Shown here one piece after another: positions 56,648 to 64,000 of a DNA stretch of 64,000 nt. The notes under the pieces were generated by a model. It did not search any database. It was not told the DNA's origin and saw nothing but the letters and a program-made list of their open reading frames with translations. Position 1 is the stretch's first letter; each line of letters opens with the position of its first letter. The position numbers and the translations under genes were made by a program. The stretch comes from Chloropicon primus (lineage: Eukaryota > Chlorophyta > Chloropicophyceae > Chloropicales > Chloropicaceae), in the NCBI GenBank assembly GCA_023205875.1, contig CP060763.1, positions 124,001 through 188,000 of the forward strand, given 5' to 3'.

Positions 56648-57175
56648 ATGGGAAGGCCACTGGATGGAGGTGCCTCCCTGGATGGGGCCAGGATGACGGC
56701 AGGGCAGAGGTTGAGGCACAGCGATTGCATCACTCAAGGTATCCGTGTGAAAGTTAGATCGTACTACGTGCCGAGTCATTCGTCACCCAGCTTGTCTCAA
56801 TTCTTCTTCGCGTACGATGTCAGCATCAGCAACGAGAGCGACAAGACCGTCCAGGTGAGGAGCAGGCACTGGATCATCACCAATGGACAGGGAAGGGTGG
56901 AGGAGGTCAAGGGGCCAGGGGTTGTGGGGGAGCAGCCCATTCTGAGGCCAGGAGAATCCTTCGAGTACACATCGGCTTGCCCGCTGCAGACGAGTTACGG
57001 CACGATGGAGGGGTCTTATGAGACGGCCGTCTTCGACAGGGACGACGGCAACTTGAATGCAGCAGCAGCAGTGCGGAGTGTCCTGTCTCCTCCGCCGAGC
57101 ATCAACGTCAAGATCGGGAGGTTTGCGCTGAATGCGGTGAGGGAGCAGTCCAGCCTCGCGGAGTGCGAGGTTTAA
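56648..57175 (+). CDS. ApaG-domain protein
   Basis: A single exon of 175 residues from the first ATG. The ApaG (DUF525) fold is clear: CITQGIRVKVRSYYVPSHSS, FFFAYDVSISNESDKTVQV, RSRHWIITNGQGRVEEVKG, GVVGEQPILRPGESFEYTSA and TSYGTMEGSYE. In plants the domain occurs in F-box protein SKIP16 and in small proteins; in bacteria it is linked to cobalt/magnesium sensitivity. Nothing here adds an F-box. The N-terminal 25 residues are not conserved, and the true start could lie in an upstream exon. It converges on the CDK5RAP3 gene with 56 bp between stops. Confidence 0.85.
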   Translation: MGRPLDGGASLDGARMTAGQRLRHSDCITQGIRVKVRSYYVPSHSSPSLSQFFFAYDVSISNESDKTVQVRSRHWIITNGQGRVEEVKGPGVVGEQPILRPGESFEYTSACPLQTSYGTMEGSYETAVFDRDDGNLNAAAAVRSVLSPPPSINVKIGRFALNAVREQSSLAECEV

Positions 57176-57231
57176 GTAAGCTGCTGTGGCCACCAAAGGA
57201 GTTTTGAATTAAAAAAACGATCTCTCTCGTT

Positions 57232-58923
57232 TTATAGCACGGAGGACAGGGTTTCATTGATCTTGCCGATGACGTTGACGGGCCGGTTGTCGTACTGCTT
57301 GGAGATCGCTTGCTCCACGGAGCGCTTCAGGAGCTTGGTGTGGTCCACAAGGGCCTTGAGCTTCGGCCTGAGGCCCAGGGACTCCCTCTGCAGGCCCTCT
57401 CTCCTCTTCTCCACCGCTCGGATCATCTCGAGGTACTTGCCCTCCTGGCTCTGCTTCTGCTTCAGGGTCCTCATGATCTTCTCCCTTGTCCGAGAATTCC
57501 TCAAGGAATCGAGCCTCTCCACCTCCTGGCAAGTCAGCTGCCCGGCGATGGAGCCCACCGAGCTCAACAGTTCCTTTGTGTCCACGGAGTCCGCGTCCCT
57601 CCAGAAACCGCTCTGCGACTCCCCCTCCGCCAAACGCTGGCCCAGGAAAGCGCTCAGCTCCCACAGGTCGTCAAGGATTCTCTGCTTGAAGCCGTGGCAG
57701 CAAAGCTTGGACACGTCCCCGTCGACCACGCCCTCCAGCCCCTCCTCCTCCTCCGACGAAGAAGAAGTGGCGTCGGCGTTCACAGCCTCGATTGCCCCTG
57801 CACCCGAGGCCCCGACGTCAATGTCCCAACTCAGCGTGGGCTCTCCCTCTCCCCCTTCCTCGGCCCCGCCCGTCACGTCGATGTCCCAGCTCAGCGTGGG
57901 CTCCTCCTCCTCCGCGGCAGCGTCTCCGATGTCCCAGCTCAGCGTGGGCTCGCCGCTCTCGCCGTTTCCCGGAGCGTCATCCAAGCCCACGATGGCCACT
58001 GCCGCATCAGGAGAGGCGCTCCTTCCGTCCGACGGAAGGACGCTCTCGTAGGCCAACCGCAGCGTCATCTCTTCCCGCGCTCCGCTCAGGAGCTCATCCA
58101 GTGCCTTGAGCGCATCGTCCTCGCCGCCTTGGCCGCTGCTGGACACCTGATCCCTCACAAACTCGGTGAAGGACCGGTAATACTTGATGGCGTCCTGAAC
58201 CTTGCCAGACTTGATCTCCTTGACGCACTTGTCCAACTCCACCGGAAGGCCGCGCAAGTTCTTGCACAGCGCAGCGTCGTCACCCTTCTCCACATCGACG
58301 GGGTCCACACTCCACTCCCTGCAAGCGTCTCTGAAGTTTGAAGCACATGCCTCCATGCTCTTGGCGTACTCCCTCTGCCTCCTCTCCGTGTCATCGACCT
58401 GGGCATAGATCCTGTCCAGCTTGGTTTGCAGCGAAGGGATCTCATAGTCAGTCGCTCTCACCAGAAACTGCGCCGTCTCGACAAGACTCAAGCCATCCCT
58501 GTCATACAACTTGAGGAGCTTGTGGAGGTCACCCGCCAACCCCGATGGACCACCGAAGATCCCTGCCGTCGTCGTCCCCTCCTCCAACAACTTGCTCTTG
58601 AGCTCACAAAGTACGTGGTAACCATTCGGTACGACGGTCTCGTCAGGGAGGTCACCCCTGAGCGTTACGAGGATCTCCTCCGCCAAACGCCTCTCGCCGT
58701 CGAGCTCCTTGTCTTCTTCCTTGTGGTTCGTCGTGTCCAAAGCATGACGAAGTTTGTTGTGCAAAGTCTTCAAACGTTTCCTCCAATCTTGTGGCACCTT
58801 GTTCCGATCGACAAGCCAGTCGATGAGCTTGTCGTAGTGCAAGTCGATCGGAAGGAGGTGGTCTCCTCCTCCGACGACGAGCGGATCCGCCCCGCCTCCG
58901 ACGCTCTCCACCTCGTTCGCCAT
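57232..58923 (-). CDS. CDK5RAP3/C53, UFMylation-linked ER-phagy receptor
   Basis: A single exon of 563 residues. The N-terminal start LPIDLHYDKLIDWLVDRNKV and PQDWRKRL, the middle helices (LYDRDGLSLVETAQFLVR, PSLQTKLDRIYAQVDDTERR) and the C-terminal coil (HTKLLKRSVEQAISKQYDNR) are typical of the family. C53 works with UFL1 and DDRGK1 in transfer of UFM1 to ribosomes and links this to autophagy. The disordered loop near residues 320-370 carries three copies of EPTLSWDI, which by position match the shuffled ATG8/UFM1-interacting motifs of the family (IDWG/D type). Here the first two residues are changed. An acidic EEEE stretch follows. Confidence 0.9.
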   Translation of the reverse strand: MANEVESVGGGADPLVVGGGDHLLPIDLHYDKLIDWLVDRNKVPQDWRKRLKTLHNKLRHALDTTNHKEEDKELDGERRLAEEILVTLRGDLPDETVVPNGYHVLCELKSKLLEEGTTTAGIFGGPSGLAGDLHKLLKLYDRDGLSLVETAQFLVRATDYEIPSLQTKLDRIYAQVDDTERRQREYAKSMEACASNFRDACREWSVDPVDVEKGDDAALCKNLRGLPVELDKCVKEIKSGKVQDAIKYYRSFTEFVRDQVSSSGQGGEDDALKALDELLSGAREEMTLRLAYESVLPSDGRSASPDAAVAIVGLDDAPGNGESGEPTLSWDIGDAAAEEEEPTLSWDIDVTGGAEEGGEGEPTLSWDIDVGASGAGAIEAVNADATSSSSEEEEGLEGVVDGDVSKLCCHGFKQRILDDLWELSAFLGQRLAEGESQSGFWRDADSVDTKELLSSVGSIAGQLTCQEVERLDSLRNSRTREKIMRTLKQKQSQEGKYLEMIRAVEKRREGLQRESLGLRPKLKALVDHTKLLKRSVEQAISKQYDNRPVNVIGKINETLSSVL

Positions 58924-59600
58924 CGCCTCGCTACTTCTTGAGAGGAGAGGGGAGGAGAGGAAGGGGAGTAATGATGGGGGTGATGATGGGGGTGATGATG
59001 ACGGGGAAGGAGGAGGATGGTGGCGGAAGGTGGAAGGACAATGAATTCGTGCTCCTCTCCCTCTTTCCGTAGAACTCTCCCTTGATGGGGTAACCGGGAA
59101 AGAAGGTCATGGATCATCACTGATCAGGCCAAGGGGAGGAGGAGGAGGGGAGGGGAGGTGATCAAGGGGAGGAGAGGAGAGGGGAATGGGGAATGGACAT
59201 CAGGGAAAAAGGGGGTGTGATGATGGAGAGAGAGAGAGAGAGATCAGAGAGAGAGGAAGGACCGTATCACAAAAGGTAACGCACAAGAAACTGCAACAAA
59301 AGAATGAGAATGTTGATGATCAATGAATTAGTGTCTTGGTTGGGGATCCGTTTCTAGTCTCCTTGCTTGAGCATTCTATCTTCTCGGCGTTCGTCTGTAA
59401 AACATATGCATTCTAATGGTGGCTACCACGTCCATTGTGGCATATCTTAACTTGGCTTCCGGGAGAGGCCATAGCCTCCAATTGCTCGTCCGGTTATTTG
59501 CTACAGCTGGCTCATCCAAGAGCATCTAGGCAACAGGAGGAGCACCACCTCACCAGCCCGCTCCCTCGATCAAGCGCATCGTTGATCTGGGTCCCTTGGC
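58924..59600. other. intergenic stretch, no gene recognised
   Basis: The first part (58930-59240) is GA- and GATGGGG-rich with GA microsatellites. From about 59270 to 59450 the base composition is more AT-rich than the surroundings. I see no ORF with family features and no clear promoter element copy. Confidence 0.5.
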
Positions 59601-61203
59601 CTAATCGTACTGCCGCCTGTCGGGAAGGTCGGGCATCAAGCTCGGCACACCGACGAGAATGATCGTTGAAGCGACGATCACGATGACGATCATAACAGCC
59701 AACGATACCATATCGATAATAAAGGGGGCTTTTTGCGATCTCTTTCTCTTCAACACTCTCATGGCAATGCTCATGCTCTCTGGCAAGCCGTCCTCGCTCT
59801 TCGGGGAGGCCATGCCCTCTACCTCTTCCCCGTCCTTGATCGACTTCATCAGCTTGTCCTCCCTGGCTTTCATCGTTGCCTCGAGAGCAAAGACTACAAT
59901 GGATTCGGGAACTCCGAAAGAGACGACGAGGTAGCAGACCAAGATCAGCTCGGTGACCGCCGTGGGATAGCTGGACTTGGGAAGCTGGTCGTTCACCACG
60001 AACTGCAAGGCAGTTAGTGCGAGGAACAGCGTCACATTCAGTCCAATCCTGCTGTCCAGGCTCGACGGAGGGATGATGTAGGTGATGAAAGAGAGTGACA
60101 CCAGCAGCAAGACGGGCACTATCATGTTCAGGACGTAGTACTTGGAGAAGCGGTCTACTCCGATGAAGATGTCGAAACTGACGCGCTCTGCCTGGCCCAG
60201 ATAGCCGGATCTTTAGGTTTTAGAAAGAAAGAAAGAAAAGGAGGGTCAGTTCTGCTGCTCACTCTCATCATCACGATCAGGGGAGAGAGAGAGAGGAGAG
60301 AGAGAGAGAGACAGTAAATACGTACCTCGCTGGCCCGCCCGTTATCTTCACCGGATCATTTGGATTGGATTTCGTCCCATACCCACCGATGAAAAAGTCC
60401 AACTCGTCCTGAAGCGACTCCTTCTTGGCTACAATCTTGATCCCAGCGACCTCAAACCCGCTCAGCGCGTCGCCTTCGCCTCGGATCAAGAAACGGGTAG
60501 AGGTGGCAGACGGAATAAAACGTTTGATGGCTGGATTCACCTCTGGCGTAAAGGAGAACTGCATGTCAAGCTCCTGGTGGTCGAAGGGAAAGCGGCGAAA
60601 ATCCATGGGCGTAAAGTACTTCCCGTGGATGCCCACCCACCAGGCCACCCCAGAGCTTCCCTCGTCCTTTATGATCCCATACGGTTGGAGGCGACCCTCC
60701 GGAAGCTCGTAGACGTTGAGCATCTCAATGGTAGGAAGCCAGATGGTCGAGCAGCACGTGTCATGGTGATGATAGCCGGTACCCCGACGGCTCAGGCTGC
60801 CCTGGGAATCAGAGGAGCAAGGCCTCTCACACTCCTCCAACGTGCCGTTCCTGTACGAGTCCGTCGCATCAATCATCTGCTGGTACGCGCGCTCATCCTC
60901 CCACGAGAGGTATACGTAGACGATATTTTCAAATAAGTAGTTCTTGTCGTCGACTTCCAGCAAGCGTTCCATCATCGCGGAGACATATACCTCCACCGGT
61001 TCTTCCGGCTCATCGCCCTGGCCCGTGAACGGCAGCGACATTTGCGCTTCCAACGGACGCAGCGTTCCGAGGAAGAGGATGACGGCGAGGGTGAAGCCCG
61101 TCGCACCTCCCCCTCCTCCATCTCTTCGTCGTCCCCTCCCTCCCTTCCTCTTCCTCATCCTCTTCCCTCCACCTCCTTCTCTTCGTCCACCGCTCTCCGC
61201 CAT
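59601..61203 (-). CDS. pentameric ligand-gated ion channel homologue without Cys loop
   Basis: Two exons, 61203-60326 and 60210-59601, 495 residues; the join gives GGPARSGYLGQAERVSFDI. After a basic Gly/Arg-rich leader and a hydrophobic signal (FTLAVILFLGTLRPLEAQ) comes a ligand-binding-type beta domain with the family signature FRRFPFDHQELDMQF. The positions that hold the two Cys of animal receptors are not Cys. Four helices follow: YYVLNMIVPVLLLVSLSFIT (with the M1 Pro), DSRIGLNVTLFLALTALQFV (M2), ELILVCYLVVSFGVPESIVV (M3) and FIIDMVSLAVMIVIVIVAST (M4), with a basic M3-M4 loop. Sites such as RNGTLEEC could be glycosylated. The ligand is unknown. Confidence 0.85.
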
Positions 61204-61213
61204 CGTAACGCCC
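61204..61213 (-). promoter_or_regulatory. CGTTACG element touching the channel start codon
   Basis: On the sense strand GGGCGTTACG is directly followed by the ATG at 61203. Confidence 0.4.
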
Positions 61214-61350
61214 GAATGAAGAGAGGAAAGGGAGTGAGGCGGCGAAGAGAAGAGGAAAGGCCCAATCATCATCTTTGGTCTGTCTTTCTGTGAGGTGCTT
61301 CATTAACCTTAATTCATATTTAACAACAACCTCGAGACATGCTTGTGCGC

Positions 61351-64000
61351 TCAGCATACGGCATTCCAAAAGGTTTTGGGGACGTGGTTGAAGGCAGACC
61401 TCTCCAAGGTCCTGTCCAGAAAGGACTTTGCGTGGTGAGCCCCATGATCCTCGAGCTGCTTGGCCCACGCCCTGAGCTGCATGTAGAGCTCGCTTCCGGT
61501 CGAGCCCTCTGAAATCTCGTTGCTCACCCTCATTCTCACACGGTTGGCGACCTGCGTCGGGGTGCCCTGCAAGAGAGTCTCCTCAAAGGGCTTGGCGTTG
61601 ACAGTGGACGACCCGAACGTGGACCCGAACATGGCGTCGTCTTCCCTCGACTCCTGGATGCGCTCCTGGGCAAGGTACTTTGCTCCATCGAGGCCGAGGG
61701 CCTCGGCCACCCTGGCGCTGCTCAGGCCATCAATGCTGTTGGTGAGACGGGAGACGAGGGGCATGATCTGCTGGGAGAGGTAGTAAGCGACGTCAGGCTT
61801 CCTTTCCCCCTCCTTCATCTCGTCCAAGCCGTATGCCCTCTCGGCCAAAGCTCCCCCCTCCCCCTCCTCGCTGGTGCTGATGACGTAGGGGACCGTCTCC
61901 CCCGCGCCCGTTCCCTCCCTGTGCCCCTTGGCTTTCCTCCTCAAGGCGACTTGCACGTGGGGCTGGGACTTGGCATCCGGGTACGCGGAGGGGTCCTTGG
62001 TGAGCTGCTTGGTGATCGCGTACTTGCCGATCCCAAGCTTTCCGTTTCTCACGGCATCGCCGAGCTCCTTGAGCTTTCCAAGGACGGTTTCCACCATGTC
62101 CTCCTGGTCCTTCTCCCCCAAGATGGTGTCCAGGACGGAGCGGCCAATGTCCTTGGCCAGGAGACTCCAGTCCCTCCTGACCAGGTCGAGGCCCTTGAGC
62201 TCAACCACGCGCTGGCCGCCTTCCACCTTCACCGCGGCGTACTTCTTCTTCTTGAGGAGGAGCAGCTTCACGAAGACGGCGTCGATCTCGATCTCCAGGA
62301 GCTTGTAACGCTTGTTCACCGCGAGCCTCAGCTGCCTTCCGATCTTGAGAGCGTCCTCCAGCATGGAGACCTTGGTGTCGATGAAGATGGAATCGGTGTC
62401 CCCGTAGACCACTTCGACGCCGACCTCCTCCTCGGCCACCCTCGCCGTCTGCTGCAAGATCTCCCTGCCCTGGAAAGTGACCAGCTCAGCCAAGGGCCTC
62501 GCGCAGAATCTCGACTGGGAGAATCCCAGGCAGCCGTACATGGAGTTCGCGGTCAGCTTCAAGGCCTGCTGCCTGATGTCCAGCTGCTGCTTCTTCCCCA
62601 CATCAGTCTCCTGCTTCAAGAGCTTCTTGACTTCCCTCCTGCGCTGCACGAGGCCGGAGATCACCGCCGGGAGCACCGCGCCCTCCAGAGCCCCTTCGTC
62701 GGGGAGCTTTGCCATCTCTCCCTCATTCGGCCTCTCCACGGTCGTCCAGCAGATGCCGAATTCCTGAATGATGCTCGGGTACAAGGAATTGAAATCCAAC
62801 ATCATCACAATGTCGTCGTACAGGCCAGACTTGGGGTCCAGGACCAGGCCTCCCGCGTACTTGGCCTTCTTGTCCTTCGCCCCCTGGTCCTTTTGCTGCC
62901 ACTGCTTGTCCGGAACCATGAACTTCCTGCCGTGGAACTCGTGGAGCAAAAGGTACTCGATCCTCTGAGCCCTTCCCCCCCTGAGCACTTTGGTCCACTG
63001 GAAACCGCTCAGGTTGGTCAGCTGCCTCGTCAACGGAAGGACGGAGAGGTGGAACATGAGCCCGAGGGAGAGCCAGGCGTCCTGCTCGGCCAGGGTCACG
63101 AGCTGGAAGAGATCCTTGGACGAGTAGAACACGGAGCTCATGTCCATGGAGGAGCTCATCTCGACCTTGGTCTCCCCCAGCAACTCGCGAGACAGGGCCT
63201 TGAGAGAGTAATCGGACTGCCGGACGAACTCCCTCGCGGACAAGTACGTATCGCAGACCAACCTTCCCGTGCTTATCGTGGATCCAACCAGGGTGTTGCC
63301 AAAGCTCGACGATTTCTTCTTGTCCACTCCATAAGGCAGGCTGGAGCGCTTCATCCTTCCCACCCTGCTCCAGTGGGGGACTTTGAGGTGTATCATCCTC
63401 GCGTAGAGCACGTCGAGGTCGAAGGCAAGGACGTTATGCCCCACGAGGACATCGGGGTCCAGCGCCCTGAGCCTGGCCACCACGTTGCACAGCAGAGCTC
63501 TCTCGGAGTTGAAGTGGGAGATGATGCTGTTGCCATTCAGCTTGCCGACCTTCGAGGCGTTCCTCTGCTGGCACTCCTTCTCGAAACCGACGGGGAAGGG
63601 CTGGCCGTCCAGCCTTCTCACGCAGCTGAAATGCCTGAGCTGCTTCAGGGTGTTCCACTGGTCCTTTGGCGTCGGCAAGTCGGTTTGGACCTGCTTGATG
63701 TACATCACCGTGCAGGAGATGATCTCGGGCGTGGTCTGGTTTGGCGCGACGTGCGTCTTGAGGTTCACGGCGGCCACCGTCAGAGGTGGGTGGCTGACAG
63801 ACCCCTCACTGACAGAGACAAGCTTGGGGGACTCGACCTGGTACTCCTGCTTGCACCAGGTGATCTGGCTCTCCTGCGGCACTCTGGTCGGGTTGCTGAC
63901 CTTGAGCCACCCGGGACCTTTGAGCTTCCTCTTCAGAATGAGGTGCTCGGAGGTGGAAGTCCTCGCTCCGAACATTCCGCAAAAGAATTCCCCGCACTGA
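61351..64000 (-). CDS. POLA1: DNA polymerase alpha catalytic subunit, C-terminal part (runs off the right edge)
   Basis: The frame is open to the window end (CGEFFCGMFGAR at the edge), so the 883 codons here are the C-terminal portion. The inactive exonuclease region (DPDVLVGHNVLAFDLDVLYA) and all polymerase motifs are present: motif A MLDFNSLYPSIIQEFGICW, motif B KLTANSMYGCLGFSQSRFC and motif C YGDTDSIFID, then KKYAAVKVEG and ELKGLDLVRRDW. This is the B-family primase-associated polymerase. The end is odd: after VSRLTNSIDGLSSARVAEAL about 120 residues follow, ending FWNAVC, with a helical pair (ELYMQLRAWAKQLEDHGAHH) but none of the Cys sets of the C-terminal zinc modules. Confidence 0.95.
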   Translation of the reverse strand, partial: QCGEFFCGMFGARTSTSEHLILKRKLKGPGWLKVSNPTRVPQESQITWCKQEYQVESPKLVSVSEGSVSHPPLTVAAVNLKTHVAPNQTTPEIISCTVMYIKQVQTDLPTPKDQWNTLKQLRHFSCVRRLDGQPFPVGFEKECQQRNASKVGKLNGNSIISHFNSERALLCNVVARLRALDPDVLVGHNVLAFDLDVLYARMIHLKVPHWSRVGRMKRSSLPYGVDKKKSSSFGNTLVGSTISTGRLVCDTYLSAREFVRQSDYSLKALSRELLGETKVEMSSSMDMSSVFYSSKDLFQLVTLAEQDAWLSLGLMFHLSVLPLTRQLTNLSGFQWTKVLRGGRAQRIEYLLLHEFHGRKFMVPDKQWQQKDQGAKDKKAKYAGGLVLDPKSGLYDDIVMMLDFNSLYPSIIQEFGICWTTVERPNEGEMAKLPDEGALEGAVLPAVISGLVQRRREVKKLLKQETDVGKKQQLDIRQQALKLTANSMYGCLGFSQSRFCARPLAELVTFQGREILQQTARVAEEEVGVEVVYGDTDSIFIDTKVSMLEDALKIGRQLRLAVNKRYKLLEIEIDAVFVKLLLLKKKKYAAVKVEGGQRVVELKGLDLVRRDWSLLAKDIGRSVLDTILGEKDQEDMVETVLGKLKELGDAVRNGKLGIGKYAITKQLTKDPSAYPDAKSQPHVQVALRRKAKGHREGTGAGETVPYVISTSEEGEGGALAERAYGLDEMKEGERKPDVAYYLSQQIMPLVSRLTNSIDGLSSARVAEALGLDGAKYLAQERIQESREDDAMFGSTFGSSTVNAKPFEETLLQGTPTQVANRVRMRVSNEISEGSTGSELYMQLRAWAKQLEDHGAHHAKSFLDRTLERSAFNHVPKTFWNAVC

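Noticed and set aside
59260-59600. AT-rich stretch as a possible tRNA or non-coding RNA gene
   Set aside because: I could not fold a cloverleaf or find A/B box pairs by eye. A covariance-model search would be needed.

Overview
The window is nuclear DNA of a eukaryotic green alga. Introns are short GT-AG introns (about 80-320 nt), genes are packed on both strands, coding sequence is GC-rich, and thylakoid-lumen precursors, a MUT9-like kinase, a plastid-type sugar transporter and a SET-domain protein of the Rubisco-methyltransferase kind all occur. Proteins built from ankyrin-like units with PPCPWD-type cores suggest a small prasinophyte-grade alga, perhaps Chloropicophyceae. That placement is inference from the look of the proteins, not from a search. 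I recognise no tRNA, rRNA, CRISPR array, virus-derived element or transposon.

Layout. 1-2.9 kb: possible 5' tip of a minus gene at the left edge, a small unresolved plus gene, and phosphopantetheine adenylyltransferase (minus). 4-6.8 kb: a VASt-PH-C2 protein (plus) facing a PPP1R36-like protein (minus). 7.8-12.3 kb: a lumenal DUF1499 protein, a PsbP-domain protein, an mTERF protein and an F-box-like/ankyrin protein. 12.5-15.4 kb: two paralogous F-box-like/ankyrin-like genes, one carrying twelve near-identical 87-bp repeats. 15.9-26.5 kb: alpha/beta hydrolase, ArgJ, CPSF1 and a SAC3/GANP protein. 26.7-32.9 kb: TPR plus double PRMT protein, hydroxylysine-kinase-like protein and a RING-CH membrane protein. 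34.4-45.3 kb: Ser-rich protein, NST1-like protein, glycogen/starch phosphorylase, SCAMP and a METTL2/6/8-like tRNA methyltransferase. 45.3-54 kb: TauD-like dioxygenase, MUT9-like kinase, sugar transporter, DedA/VTT protein and a small four-helix membrane protein. 54-64 kb: SET-domain methyltransferase, ApaG protein, CDK5RAP3/C53, a pentameric ligand-gated channel homologue, and DNA polymerase alpha running off the right edge.

The most striking signal is non-coding. A degenerate, CpG-rich element of about 40-50 bp recurs roughly 30 times, almost always in front of genes. Its orientation follows the gene: in divergent intergenic regions the copies flip so that each set faces its own gene. Where there are two or three copies in a promoter, they are spaced 173-186 bp apart (two gaps of exactly 183), close to one nucleosome repeat. 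I read it as a directional promoter element phased with nucleosomes, and I do not know it from the literature. A second short palindromic core (CGTAACG/CGTTACG) sits within a few to about 60 bp of several start codons. Several introns also share a sense-strand (CT)n then (GT)n tract just before the acceptor.

Opposing genes are very tight: stop codons of convergent pairs are 33-128 bp apart, while divergent starts are usually 0.5-1.2 kb apart, which is where the phased elements lie. Starts given here are the first plausible ATG. All exon joins were read by eye from splice signals, reading frame and family similarity.
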